A stretch of DNA of 64,000 nt from Salibaculum sp035270045. GTDB lineage: Bacteria > Pseudomonadota > Alphaproteobacteria > Rhodobacterales > Rhodobacteraceae. Below the pieces are notes generated by a model. It saw only the letters and a list, made by a program, of their open reading frames with translations, had not been told where the DNA came from and ran no database searches. The position numbers and the translations under genes were made by a program. Numbering within the stretch: position 1 is the stretch's first letter; every line of letters begins with the position of its first letter. Below are positions 45,094 to 54,372 of the stretch, piece after piece. The DNA lies in contig NZ_DATFIP010000059.1 of the NCBI RefSeq assembly GCF_035270045.1, positions 62,001-126,000 of the forward strand, read 5' to 3'.

Positions 45094-45504
45094 CTACCGG
45101 ACCACGTAGACCGAACAGGCTGCATGGGCCACCACGTGGCTGGCCGTGGTGCCCAACAGGTAATCCTGTATCTTGGGGTTCGCGGCCTCCATCACGATCA
45201 GGTCCACCCTGCGTTCACGGGCCAGCTTCACGATCTGTCGATGGACCGCCCCCTTGCGCACGATCAGGTCCACCTCGACGCCGTCGGCCGGGTTTGACTC
45301 GACGAATTTGCGCAGTTCCTGGCCCCAATAGGCATCGCTGTCATAGATGTTCAGGTTGCGCTCGATCTCGGGTGCGATGGTGGCCACGATCAGCCGCGCC
45401 CCGCGCCGCTGGGCCATTTCCACCGCTTCCTCGTACGCGGCAAAGTCGTGCCGGACGTGGCGCAGGTTCAACGGACATAGAATCAGCTTTGTTTCGCGGG
45501 TCAT
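45094..45504 (-). CDS. Universal stress protein (UspA family)
   Basis: A 136-residue UspA-fold protein. It has the alternating beta-alpha layout with LILCPLNLRH at the start, KLARERRVDLIVMEAANPK and the ATP-pocket-like ending GTTASHVVAHAACSVYVV, although the classical glycine-rich G-x2-G-x9-G-(S/T) is reduced to LLGTTASHVVAH. It is convergent with the hsp20 gene and lies downstream of polA on the same strand with an 80-base gap. Confidence 0.87.
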   Translation of the reverse strand: MTRETKLILCPLNLRHVRHDFAAYEEAVEMAQRRGARLIVATIAPEIERNLNIYDSDAYWGQELRKFVESNPADGVEVDLIVRKGAVHRQIVKLARERRVDLIVMEAANPKIQDYLLGTTASHVVAHAACSVYVVR

Positions 45505-45583
45505 ATGGGCATCCTTCTCGCCGGAGAGTGCCCTTTACTCCTATCACATCACGCCGACCGTCTGAAAACGGCACGCAAGCCTT

Positions 45584-48388
45584 CTAATGCGCTTTGGCCC
45601 AGGTTTCGCCCTGCCCGGCATCCACGACAAGCGGCACATCAATTCTGACCGCCGGATCGGCGGCGTTCTCCATGACCTCTCGCGCGGCACCGATCAGGTC
45701 TCCGGCCGCCGCGGCCTCGACCTCGAACAGCAATTCGTCGTGAACCTGCAGTAGCATTCTGGCAGGCATATCAGCGATGGCACCGGGCATCCGGACCATG
45801 GCGCGACGGATCACGTCTGCCGCTGTCCCCTGGATCGGCGCGTTGATCGCCGCACGCTTGGCAAAGCCCGCGCCAGGGCCTTTGGCGTTGATCTCGGGGG
45901 TATGGATCTTGCGACCGAAGAGCGTCTGGACGAAATGGTTTTCCTTGGCGAAGCCCACCGTGTCGTCCATGTAGGTGCGAATCCCCGGGAACCGTTCGAA
46001 ATAGCGGTCGATGAAGCCCTTGGCCTCGTCGCGCGGGATTCGCAGGTTGCGTGCCAGTCCGAAGGCGGAAATCCCGTAGATCACCCCGAAATTGATCGCC
46101 TTGGCCTGGCGGCGCACTTGGGCCGTCATATCCTCGGGCGCAACGTTGAACATCTCCGAGGCCGTGGCCGCATGAATATCCTGCCCGTCGCGGAAGGCCT
46201 GCTTGAGCGCCTCGATGTCCGCCACATGGGCCAGGATACGCAGCTCGATCTGTGAATAATCGAGGCTGACCAGAACATTGCCCTTTTCGGCGACGAAAGC
46301 CTCGCGGATGCGGCGCCCCTCGTCACTGCGCACCGGGATGTTCTGAAGGTTGGGATCGGTCGAAGCCAGCCTGCCGGTGTTGGCACCGGTCTGGACGTAG
46401 GAGGTATGCACCCGGCCCGTCTCGGCATTGATGTGGGTCTGAAGCGCATCCGTGTAGGTGGACTTCAGCTTGGACAATTGCCGCCAGTCCAGGATGCGCG
46501 CGGGCAAGTCGTGCTCGGTCGCCAGATCCTCCAGCACATCCGCGGGCGTGGAATACTTGCCGCTCTTGCCCCGCTTGCCGCCCTCCATTCCCAGCTTGCC
46601 GAAGAGGATCTCGCCCACCTGAGCGGGGCTGCCCACGTTGAATTCCTCGCCCGCGAGGTCGTGAATCTCGGCCTCCAGTCCGGCCATTTTCTGGGCAAAG
46701 GCGTTGGACATCTGTGACAGCGTGTTGCGGTCCACCTTGATCCCGTGGCGTTCCATCCGAGCCAGGACGGGCGAGAGGGGGCGTTCAAGGGTCTCGTAGA
46801 CCGTGGTCACCTGTTTGCGGTGCAGCTGCGGCTTGAATATCTGCCAGAGCCGCAGGGTGACATCGGCATCCTCGGCGGCGTATGTCGTGGCCTCCTCGAT
46901 CGGCACCCTGTCAAAGGTCTTCGCCGATTTGCCCGTGCCCAGCAACGACTTGATCTCGACGGGCTGATGCGACAGGTAGCGTTCCGCCAGCGCATCCATC
47001 CCGTGCGTGTGCAGCCCGGCGTTTAGCGCGTAGCTCATCAGCATGGTATCGTCGAAGGGGGTGACGGTGATGCCGTAGCGGTCAAGGACCTTGCAGTCGT
47101 ATTTCGCGTTCTGGAAGATTTTCAGCACGCTGTCGTCTTCCAGGAGCGGTTTCAGCATCTCCAGGCAGGTGTCCATGTCCATCTGCCCCTCGGAACGGGC
47201 ATCAGCGCCGAACAGGTCGCCCCCCTCGTCCGAGACATGCGCGAGCGGAACGTAGCAGGCCATGCCGGGATCGACGCTCAGGCAGATGCCGACAAGATCC
47301 ACCACCATATCGTCCAGTCCGGTGGTCTCGGTGTCCACGGCGATATGGCCACGCGCATGGGCGCGGTCGATCCAGGCTTGCAGGGCCTGCGCGTCGCGCA
47401 CGGTCTCGTAGGTGTCGGGGTCGAAGGGCAAGGCCTCGGGGCCCTCTTCCTGTTCCGGCGGATTGGCGCCCTCGGGCGTGCGGTCCTCGATCACCGGCGG
47501 CTCCACCCCCAGCTTGTCGGCGATGCGCTTGGTGATCGTGCGGAACTCCATTTCCGCGAGAAACCCCAGCAAGACCGCGGGCTCGGCGTCGCGGACCTCC
47601 AGATCGTCGAGGGTGAAATCCAGGTCCATACCGCCATCGAGCTGCACAAGCTGCTTGGACAGCTCGATCTGGTCGCGATGCTCTATCAGGGTCTGCCGGC
47701 GCTTTGGCTGGGGGATCTCCTCGGCCCGGTTCAGCAGTTCTTCCAGAGTGCCGAACTCGTTTATCAGGAGGGCCGCGGTCTTTATCCCGATGCCCGGCGC
47801 TCCGGGCACGTTGTCCACGCTGTCGCCCGCCAGTGCCTGGACATCCACCACCTGGTCCGGGCGGACACCGAATTTCTCTTCAACGCCCTCGCTGTCGATG
47901 GTGCGATTCTTCATCGGGTCCAGCATCTCGACCCCGTCGCCTACCAGCTGCATCAGATCCTTGTCCGAGGACAGGATCGTGACACGCCCGCCGGCCGCGC
48001 GCGCCCGGGCGGCCAGGGTGGCGATGATGTCGTCGGCCTCGAAGCCCTCGATCTCCTTGCAGGCGATGTTGAAGGCCTCGGTCGCACGGCGCGTCAGGGG
48101 GATCTGCGGGCGCAGATCCTCGGGCATCTCGTCGCGGTTGGCCTTGTACTGGTCATAAAGGTCGTTGCGGAAAGTATGGCTGCCCTTGTCGAAAACCACC
48201 GCCAGATGGGTCACGTCGGACCCGGCGTTTCCCTCGACATAACGCTGGAGCATGTTGCAAAATCCGCTGACCGCACCCACTGGCAGGCCGTCGGACTTGC
48301 GCGTCAGCGGCGGCAGCGCATGATAGGCTCGGAAGATATAGGCGGACCCGTCGATCAGGTGTAGATGACAACCCTTGCCGAACGCCAT
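45584..48388 (-). CDS. polA: DNA polymerase I
   Basis: A 934-residue polymerase for repair and Okazaki-fragment maturation. The N-terminal 5'-3' exonuclease carries DGSAYIFRAYHALPPLTRKS and the SSDKDLMQLV region. The 3'-5' exonuclease motifs are all intact: VAVDTETTGLD, FQNAKYDCKVL and YAAEDADVT. The polymerase motifs are LVSLDYSQIELRILAH (A), RRQAKAINFGVIYGISAFG (B) and LLQVHDELLFEV (C). The length is as for family members. The intact proofreading site is of note because some alphaproteobacterial PolA proteins have lost it. Confidence 0.96.
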   Translation of the reverse strand: MAFGKGCHLHLIDGSAYIFRAYHALPPLTRKSDGLPVGAVSGFCNMLQRYVEGNAGSDVTHLAVVFDKGSHTFRNDLYDQYKANRDEMPEDLRPQIPLTRRATEAFNIACKEIEGFEADDIIATLAARARAAGGRVTILSSDKDLMQLVGDGVEMLDPMKNRTIDSEGVEEKFGVRPDQVVDVQALAGDSVDNVPGAPGIGIKTAALLINEFGTLEELLNRAEEIPQPKRRQTLIEHRDQIELSKQLVQLDGGMDLDFTLDDLEVRDAEPAVLLGFLAEMEFRTITKRIADKLGVEPPVIEDRTPEGANPPEQEEGPEALPFDPDTYETVRDAQALQAWIDRAHARGHIAVDTETTGLDDMVVDLVGICLSVDPGMACYVPLAHVSDEGGDLFGADARSEGQMDMDTCLEMLKPLLEDDSVLKIFQNAKYDCKVLDRYGITVTPFDDTMLMSYALNAGLHTHGMDALAERYLSHQPVEIKSLLGTGKSAKTFDRVPIEEATTYAAEDADVTLRLWQIFKPQLHRKQVTTVYETLERPLSPVLARMERHGIKVDRNTLSQMSNAFAQKMAGLEAEIHDLAGEEFNVGSPAQVGEILFGKLGMEGGKRGKSGKYSTPADVLEDLATEHDLPARILDWRQLSKLKSTYTDALQTHINAETGRVHTSYVQTGANTGRLASTDPNLQNIPVRSDEGRRIREAFVAEKGNVLVSLDYSQIELRILAHVADIEALKQAFRDGQDIHAATASEMFNVAPEDMTAQVRRQAKAINFGVIYGISAFGLARNLRIPRDEAKGFIDRYFERFPGIRTYMDDTVGFAKENHFVQTLFGRKIHTPEINAKGPGAGFAKRAAINAPIQGTAADVIRRAMVRMPGAIADMPARMLLQVHDELLFEVEAAAAGDLIGAAREVMENAADPAVRIDVPLVVDAGQGETWAKAH

Positions 48389-48459
48389 GCGCGCCTCCTG
48401 TGCCAGACCAGATCAGTGGTATCCGGCGCAGGCGCGGGGTTCAACGGCGATGTGGCGCC

Positions 48460-48639
48460 TCAGCCGCTCTCGGCATCCTCCCCATAGACATAGCGGGCGT
48501 CGCAATAGGGGCATTCGACCCAGCCTGTCTCTTCCGGGATCTGCAACCAGACCCGCGGATGGCCCAATGCCCCTTCGCCACCGTCACAGGCGATCCGATG
48601 GCTGTGCACGATCTTGGTTTCAGGCGCTGGGATGGTCAT
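48460..48639 (-). CDS. Zinc-finger protein of the zf-CHCC (NDUFS6-like) type
   Basis: A 59-residue protein too short to stand out by length alone. It has the zf-CHCC pattern: cysteine and histidine in IACDGGEGALGHPRVWL, then ECPYCDARYVY with the C-x2-C pair. The ATG is preceded by GAGG. Relatives are linked to respiratory complex I assembly in mitochondria, where they are accessory subunit NDUFS6. It lies between polA and the ABC ATPase gene and is read divergently from the latter. Confidence 0.85.
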   Translation of the reverse strand: MTIPAPETKIVHSHRIACDGGEGALGHPRVWLQIPEETGWVECPYCDARYVYGEDAESG

Positions 48640-48720
48640 CTGATTGCCTCTTTCTGGGCTGCGGGCTAGGACCCTCATATACCGCAAGTCGGGCATCGAA
48701 CAAGAGAGGGGCAAGGCGAC

Positions 48721-49647
48721 ATGGCCGAGAACGCGATCGAGATCGAGGGTCTGCGCAAGACCTATGCCGCGACCCGCCGCTCGTCCGAGAAGGTTGCGCT
48801 GAACGGCATCGACCTCGAGGTGCCCCGCGGGTCTATCTTCGGCCTGTTGGGACCCAACGGTGCGGGCAAGTCCACTCTGATCAACATCCTGGCCGGACTG
48901 GTAATCAAGTCTGCTGGCAGCGTTCGCATCTGGGGCTTCGACCAGGACGCGAACCCGCGTCAATCCCGGGCCAGCATCGGCGTCATGCCGCAGGAACCCA
49001 ACCTGGATGCATTCTTCACCCCGCGCGGGTCGCTTGACGTGCAGGCAGGACTCTACGGCGTGCCGAAACACAAGCGCAGGACAGAGGAGTTGCTGGAGCT
49101 GATCGGCCTGGCGGACAAGGCCGAGTCCTATGCACGGTCACTCTCGGGGGGGATGCGGCGGCGGCTTCTTCTGGGCAAGGCGCTGGTCCATTCCCCGCAG
49201 GTGCTGGTGCTGGACGAACCCACGGCCGGTGTTGATATCGAGTTGCGCAACATGCTCTGGCAGAACGTGCGCAAGCTGAACGACCAGGGCATGACCATCA
49301 TCCTGACGACGCACTACCTCGAAGAGGCCGAACAGATGTGCGACCAGATCGCCATCATCAACCATGGCGCGGTCATCGCCAACGAAAGCACGGCGAACCT
49401 GTTGTCACGGCTCGACCGCAAGACCATGGTTATCCGCCCCGAAAGCACGACAAGTCTGCCGGAAATGCCCGCCGGCATCGAGCGCGAATCCCGGCCCGAC
49501 GGCACCATGCGTTTTACCTATCGCACCAGCGTGACCCCGGCCGAGTCGATCCTGGCCGCCGTGCGCGCGGCGGGCATCTCGATTGCAGATGTCCGCACCG
49601 AGGAGGCCGACCTGGAGGACGTGTTCCTGTCTCTCACGCGCGGCTGA
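48721..49647 (+). CDS. ABC-2 type transporter ATP-binding protein, orphan
   Basis: A 308-residue ATPase of the drug/antibiotic-efflux (CcmA/NodI-like) group. Walker A is LLGPNGAGKST (about residues 40-50), signature YARSLSGGMRRRLLLGKAL, Walker B VLVLDEPTAGVDIELR and switch THYLEEAEQMCDQ. The C-terminal extension after residue 225 is the kind seen in exporter ATPases. No permease gene adjoins; the next gene, on the opposite strand, is a HIT protein, so its permease must be elsewhere. Confidence 0.9.
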   Translation: MAENAIEIEGLRKTYAATRRSSEKVALNGIDLEVPRGSIFGLLGPNGAGKSTLINILAGLVIKSAGSVRIWGFDQDANPRQSRASIGVMPQEPNLDAFFTPRGSLDVQAGLYGVPKHKRRTEELLELIGLADKAESYARSLSGGMRRRLLLGKALVHSPQVLVLDEPTAGVDIELRNMLWQNVRKLNDQGMTIILTTHYLEEAEQMCDQIAIINHGAVIANESTANLLSRLDRKTMVIRPESTTSLPEMPAGIERESRPDGTMRFTYRTSVTPAESILAAVRAAGISIADVRTEEADLEDVFLSLTRG

Positions 49648-49668
49648 CGGGCGGACCCGGCAATTGCA

Positions 49669-50031
49669 CTACCGCGCCAGCATCGGCCCCATGGGACGGC
49701 CGCCCATGATGTGCAGATGGAAATGGGGGACCTCTTGCACGCCGTCCCCGCGCGCGTTCGAAATGGCCCGAAAGCCATCCTCGACCCCCTGGCTTTCGCA
49801 GACAGCGGCCACGGCGGCGAAGAAGCCCGCCTGTTCGTCGGCACCGGCATCACGGGCGAAATGGTCCAGCGAGACATAGGGTCCCTTCGGGATCACCAGG
49901 ACATGCACCGGCGCCTGGGGCCGGATATCGCGAAAGGCCAGGGCGTGGTCGTTCTCGAACACTGTGTCATTGGGGATCTCGCCCCGCAGGATTTTCGCGA
50001 AGATGTTCTGGTCGTCGTAGGCGAATTCCAT
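49669..50031 (-). CDS. HIT-family nucleotide hydrolase
   Basis: A 120-residue histidine-triad protein (Hint-like) that hydrolyses phosphoramidates of nucleosides such as AMP-lysine. The start is MEFAYDDQNIFAKILRGEIP and the HxHxHxx signature is VPHFHLHIMGG near residues 101-111. It is the standard length. A longer frame upstream overlaps the glycosyltransferase gene and is not coding. The gene lies 10 bases beyond that glycosyltransferase gene on the same strand. Confidence 0.93.
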   Translation of the reverse strand: MEFAYDDQNIFAKILRGEIPNDTVFENDHALAFRDIRPQAPVHVLVIPKGPYVSLDHFARDAGADEQAGFFAAVAAVCESQGVEDGFRAISNARGDGVQEVPHFHLHIMGGRPMGPMLAR

Positions 50032-50041
50032 TCCGCTCTCC

Positions 50042-51619
50042 TCAATCGGCAAAAAGATGGGGGGTTTCGGCAATGCCGCGCGCGGTGTCCTCGGGCAGGG
50101 TGAGAAAGGCCGCGATGGGTGGCGTGTTCTGCTCGGGCGTGTTGGTTTCGCGGAGCCGGGTATGGTTCGGGAAGCCCGCATCGCGGATCCTGTCCGCCTC
50201 GAAGACCACGTCGTAGCGGATCGTCGGCAACAGCTGTTTGAGCGTCTCTTCCGGGGTCTCGGCGCCCGCCAGGCCCACGCGCTGCGCATGACCGATGAGG
50301 AACTCGTCCGAGAAATCGCACTCGATCTCGAGCAGTCGGGTCACGTTCCGGTCCGAAAAGAAGTCCTGCATCAGGTCGAGGTTCGCCGTGTCGATGCAGA
50401 AGATCAGCCGGTCTGTCTCATGGTAATCGAAAAGCATCCGCATCAGTGCGCGGCGGTGCCGCGTGCGCTTTTCCAGGGTGCTCTGGATACCGCCCAGGCC
50501 GGGCAGCGGCGTATCCTCTTCGTTGAAAAGATACTCGATGGCAGGAATGTTGGTGTGGTGCTTGATCGACCCCACGAGCCGCTTGGCAACGTGCCACTTC
50601 TTGCAGGCCACGATCAACAATTCACGCTCGCGCCCCAGCGAGGTCTCCGTCTCCCAGAAACGTGGCGCGAAACGCCGCCCGATTCGCCCACGCCCGGTCA
50701 GGAACTGGAACAGGCGCCGCCCCTCGTCGGAAATCTGGAAATCTGTCCGGTCCGAGGCATAAAGCCGCCCGAGCCGATCCTTCAGCTGCGCCGCCTCGGG
50801 GCTGATCTTGCGCGCAAAGAGATAATCCTGGCTCAGCAGCAGGTCATAGTGATCGTCGTAGAACGTCACCGGCATGCCGTAGTCGGTGAACATCAGGAAC
50901 GTCAGCGTGCGGGTGCGTATTTCGGGTTCGGGCACGAGGTGGCGCACCAGTGTCTGGAAAAAAGTCTCGTCAGGGATCCAGGTGGTGCGGAAGAAGCGCA
51001 CCACGTCGCGTCGCCGGCGCACGAAATCGAGGATCCACTCGATGGTGCGGCGGCGCAGACACCACCACTGGCTACCGATCATCACCTGGATGTCCGACGG
51101 AATCTCCCGCTCCAGTCCCAGCCGCCGCTGCAGCCACCAAGACCGGTAGAACAGGGCCTTGTGCGCACGCTCGTTGAACCAGTGCCGGTAGATCAGGCGC
51201 TCCTCCTTCATCCCGGTCTTGATCCAGTCGCTTTCGAAGAAGTCGAAGCTCTCGATGTAATCGACGTCATCGGCATCCAGCACCGCATGAGCGTATTGCG
51301 CCGACTTGATCGCCATGCAGTCGCCCGAGACCATGTAGAAATGCGTTGCGCGCGGAAAGGCATCGACCGCGGCTTCGAGAGCGTGCAGCGTTGCCTGCAC
51401 CAGGGACCATTCCCCCCAACCGCAGCGCACGCGCTTTTTCGCGAAGGTCACGTTGGGATCGTCCGCCAGTGCGTCGCGGATCATCGCGTAGGAGGCCGCC
51501 TGGGCGCGGGCATCGAAATGAATCGAGATGCAATCGCCGACCGCCGTCAGCTGACGGGCCTGGCGAATGATCGCCTCGGGGTCCTTGTGACACAGCAATA
51601 TGAAGGCAATGCGCGCCAT
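50042..51619 (-). CDS. GT14 beta-1,6-N-acetylglucosaminyltransferase with DUF5928
   Basis: A 525-residue protein. The first 260 residues form a GT14 (Core-2/I-branching type) domain: IAFILLCHKDPEAIIRQARQ, ISIHFDARA, FYMVSGDCMAIKSAQYAH and MIGSQWWCLRRRTIEW. The remainder (about 270-525) is the second, DUF5928-type domain, including LLIVACKKWHVAKRLVGSIK and a nucleotide-kinase-like look. It would attach GlcNAc in beta-1,6 linkage to a surface glycan. It is divergent from the sulfotransferase gene with 140 bases in between, which hints at joint work on a glycan. Confidence 0.87.
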   Translation of the reverse strand: MARIAFILLCHKDPEAIIRQARQLTAVGDCISIHFDARAQAASYAMIRDALADDPNVTFAKKRVRCGWGEWSLVQATLHALEAAVDAFPRATHFYMVSGDCMAIKSAQYAHAVLDADDVDYIESFDFFESDWIKTGMKEERLIYRHWFNERAHKALFYRSWWLQRRLGLEREIPSDIQVMIGSQWWCLRRRTIEWILDFVRRRRDVVRFFRTTWIPDETFFQTLVRHLVPEPEIRTRTLTFLMFTDYGMPVTFYDDHYDLLLSQDYLFARKISPEAAQLKDRLGRLYASDRTDFQISDEGRRLFQFLTGRGRIGRRFAPRFWETETSLGRERELLIVACKKWHVAKRLVGSIKHHTNIPAIEYLFNEEDTPLPGLGGIQSTLEKRTRHRRALMRMLFDYHETDRLIFCIDTANLDLMQDFFSDRNVTRLLEIECDFSDEFLIGHAQRVGLAGAETPEETLKQLLPTIRYDVVFEADRIRDAGFPNHTRLRETNTPEQNTPPIAAFLTLPEDTARGIAETPHLFAD

Positions 51620-51759
51620 GCAGGAAACGGTCTACCCCCTCGGTCCGGATTGTTCTAAATGTCTAAACGTGAACACAGATTGAATAAACACGGTTTCTTT
51701 GCTTTTTTGACTGTAGCAGACAAAGCAGAGCAGGACCGGCTCTTCTGGAGGCAGCGCAA

Positions 51760-52578
51760 ATGGGGTTTCCCGGGACCTGGATGACCGAAAGCGAGAGCGT
51801 CGTTTACCGCGTCGTCCCGAAGTGCGCCTGTTCGACCATCGGACAGATCATGTTCTATTCCGACCACGGGGATTTCTTCGACGGAGACATCCATGATGCC
51901 GACCACGGCATGCACAAGTGGGCCTTCGAGGACAGCCAGCCCAGGATCACCCAGAATGTCCAGGGTCACCGCAGCTATGCCTTCACCTGCGTGCGCAACC
52001 CCTACACGCGCATCCTGTCCAGCTTTTTCGACAAGATCTGCGGCATCCAGCGCAACGGCAACCGCTATCGCGGCAAGCTGGTGCCGCTGCTGATCCAGAA
52101 ATACGGCATCGAGGTCGGCAGCCCCGAGGACGGGTTCGAGTTCGACCAGATCAAGAGCTTCCGCCGTTTCCTGCTGTTCGCACGTGACACCATCCGTTGG
52201 CGCCGGCCCATGGACCCCGACATCCACTGGTCGGCAATGTCGGGCCATGTCAGCACCTTCATCCTGAATGGCGGCACCTACGACAGCATCTTCTGGACCG
52301 AGAGGTTCAACGATGGCATGCAATCGGTGCTGAACGCCATCGAGACTCCGGTCGCGGTCAAGCTGGACGAGGTGCCGCGATTCAACGAATCCGAAGGGCA
52401 TGGACCCAAGCGCGCCCATCCGGTCGAGGATTTTTTCGACGACCTGTCGATGCACCTGGTCTACGAGATCTACAAGAAGGACTTCCAGCTCTTCAAATAC
52501 GACTTCGAGGACCCGTCGAACAAGATGCCGGTGGCGGAGATAGACCTGGACGAGGTACACGCCAAGCTGGGCGAGTGA
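51760..52578 (+). CDS. Sulfotransferase family protein
   Basis: A 272-residue protein of the membrane-type/carbohydrate sulfotransferase group (sulfotransferase family 2). The 5'-phosphosulfate loop appears as VVPKCACSTIGQIMF (about residues 18-32) and the 3'-phosphate motif as SYAFTCVRNPYTRILSSFFD (about 72-91). It would move sulfate from PAPS onto a sugar hydroxyl. No signal or membrane helix is visible. The ATG has TGGAGG upstream. Being next to the GT14 gene, its acceptor may be the same glycan. Confidence 0.85.
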   Translation: MGFPGTWMTESESVVYRVVPKCACSTIGQIMFYSDHGDFFDGDIHDADHGMHKWAFEDSQPRITQNVQGHRSYAFTCVRNPYTRILSSFFDKICGIQRNGNRYRGKLVPLLIQKYGIEVGSPEDGFEFDQIKSFRRFLLFARDTIRWRRPMDPDIHWSAMSGHVSTFILNGGTYDSIFWTERFNDGMQSVLNAIETPVAVKLDEVPRFNESEGHGPKRAHPVEDFFDDLSMHLVYEIYKKDFQLFKYDFEDPSNKMPVAEIDLDEVHAKLGE

Positions 52579-52628
52579 GGAGTGGCGCCCCGCTGTCGGG
52601 GCATGTCCAGCCAGCCATCCGAGCCGGG

Positions 52629-53618
52629 TCAGGCCAGACCGTGATTGCGGAACAGCTCGCGTATGTCGGCCTCGGGCCGGGCACCGTAGTGAGAAATCAC
52701 CTCGCGCGCGGCGATGGACCCCAGCTTTCCGCAGGTCGTCATGTCGTGGCCCAGGACCAGGCCGTAGAGGAACCCGGCGGCGAACTGGTCGCCCGCGCCG
52801 GTGGCATCCATGGGCACGATCTTTTCCACGCCGACATCAGTCCGGTGGCCCTCTCGCATGATCGTCACACCGTCGCCCGACCGGGTGCAGACCACCAGCG
52901 AACAGATCTCGGAAACCGCCTTCAAGTCCGTTTCGAGGTCGTCGTTGCGGTATAGCGCGCGGATCTCTGCCTCGTTGCCGATGACGAAGTCGAGCTGGTT
53001 CTCGATCAGGTCCAGAAAATCCTCGCGGTGACGTTCGACACAGAAGGGATCGGAAATCGCGATGCCCGCTCGTCCGCCGTGCTGTCGGGTCAGGCGGGCG
53101 GCCTTGTAGAAAGCCTCTTTGCCCTTCGGCTTGTCGAACAGGTACCCTTCGAGGAACATCACCTGCGCCTCGGCGCAGATTTCCTCGGCCACGTCATCGG
53201 GGCCCAGTTCGGCGCCATTGCCGAGATAGGTATTCATGGACCGTTCGCCATCGGGGCTGACAAAGATCATCGACCGCGAGGTCGGCTCACCGCCCTGGGT
53301 AGCCGAATTGACATAGGCGCAGCCGTCAGACTCGGTCGCCCCGATGTAGAACCGGCCCAGCGCGTCGTCCTTGACCCGCCCTATGAAGGCCGAGGTCAGC
53401 CCCAGCTTGCCGATGCCGGCCACGGTGTTGGCCACCGATCCACCCGCCGACTGGCTGCGGTGTTCCATCGCGGCATAGAGTATCTCGGCCCGATCCCGTT
53501 CGACCAGCTGCATGATGCCCTTCTCGATCCCCATGCGATCGATAAAGGGATCGTCGGCCTGCGTGATCACGTCGACGATGGCATTGCCGATGCCGACCAC
53601 TTCGAATTTCTTGTTCAT
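52629..53618 (-). CDS. Adenosine kinase-like PfkB sugar kinase
   Basis: A 329-residue ribokinase-fold kinase. The N-terminal motif GGSVANTVAGIGKLGL (substrate lid and pocket) and C-terminal signature MDATGAGDQFAAGFLYGLVL with the catalytic aspartate are complete. It fits the adenosine-kinase subgroup of alphaproteobacteria; another nucleoside or sugar cannot be excluded. Its start overlaps the nth stop by four bases, so it is co-translated with endonuclease III, a pairing I cannot explain by pathway. Confidence 0.87.
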   Translation of the reverse strand: MNKKFEVVGIGNAIVDVITQADDPFIDRMGIEKGIMQLVERDRAEILYAAMEHRSQSAGGSVANTVAGIGKLGLTSAFIGRVKDDALGRFYIGATESDGCAYVNSATQGGEPTSRSMIFVSPDGERSMNTYLGNGAELGPDDVAEEICAEAQVMFLEGYLFDKPKGKEAFYKAARLTRQHGGRAGIAISDPFCVERHREDFLDLIENQLDFVIGNEAEIRALYRNDDLETDLKAVSEICSLVVCTRSGDGVTIMREGHRTDVGVEKIVPMDATGAGDQFAAGFLYGLVLGHDMTTCGKLGSIAAREVISHYGARPEADIRELFRNHGLA

Positions 53619-54259
53619 TCCGTCTTGTCCTCGTAGCGGCACAGGTCACGGATGATGCAGGCGCCGCATTTGGGTTTCCGGGCCACGCAGATATAGCGTC
53701 CGTGCAGGATAAGCCAGTGGTGCGCATGGCGTTGGAAATCGACGGGCACATGGTCCTCGATCGCGCGTTCCACTGCGACCACGTCCTTGCCCGGGCAGAT
53801 GCCCGACCGATTGCCGACCCGAAAGATATGGGTGTCCACCGCCTGCGCTGGGTAGTGCCACCACATATTGAGCACCACGTTGGCCGTCTTGCGCCCAACG
53901 CCCGGCAGCGATTGCAGCGCGGCGCGGGAATTGGGCACCTCGCCGCCATAGTCCTCGACAAGGATACGGCTGAGCTTGATGACGTTCTTCGCCTTGTTGC
54001 GGTAGAGCCCGATCGTCTTGATATGCGCGATCACGCCCTCTTCGCCCAAGGCCAGCATCTTCTCGGGGGTATCGGCCACCTCGAACAGGGTCTTGGTCGC
54101 CTTGTTGACGCCCGAGTCGGTCGCCTGTGCCGAAAGCGCGACCGCCACCACCAGGGTAAAGGCGTTGACGTGGTTCAACTCGCCCCGGGGTTCGGGTTCG
54201 GCGGCCTGGAAGCGTTCGAAGACCGCGCGCATCTCGTTGTATGGAAGTTGCTTCACCAT
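53615..54259 (-). CDS. nth: Endonuclease III
   Basis: A 214-residue DNA glycosylase/AP lyase that removes oxidised pyrimidines. The helix-hairpin-helix is LQSLPGVGRKTANVVLN with the catalytic lysine, the catalytic aspartate is in AVDTHIFRVGNR, and the 4Fe-4S site is complete with C-x6-C-x2-C-x5-C in CVARKPKCGACIIRDLC. I start at 54259, near the family's usual N terminus. It is divergent from the Ada-like gene, with 113 bases between. Confidence 0.95.
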   Translation of the reverse strand: MVKQLPYNEMRAVFERFQAAEPEPRGELNHVNAFTLVVAVALSAQATDSGVNKATKTLFEVADTPEKMLALGEEGVIAHIKTIGLYRNKAKNVIKLSRILVEDYGGEVPNSRAALQSLPGVGRKTANVVLNMWWHYPAQAVDTHIFRVGNRSGICPGKDVVAVERAIEDHVPVDFQRHAHHWLILHGRYICVARKPKCGACIIRDLCRYEDKTE

Positions 54260-54349
54260 CCCGCACTTTTGTCCGAGCCTCTGGCCAGCGGCAAGGGCAT
54301 CAAGCGCGAATTCACCCCACTTGGCGCAAGAACCGGGTCGCCCGTGAAC

Positions 54350-54372
54350 GCCCGTGCACCTATGGTGCGGGC
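54350..54372. other. Hairpin directly before the Ada-like start codon
   Basis: GCACC (54356-54360) and GGTGC (54364-54368) form a stem around a three-base loop, extended by GCCC and GGGC outside a two-base bulge. It abuts the ATG at 54373, so it could hide the start region or serve as a binding site. Confidence 0.35.
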
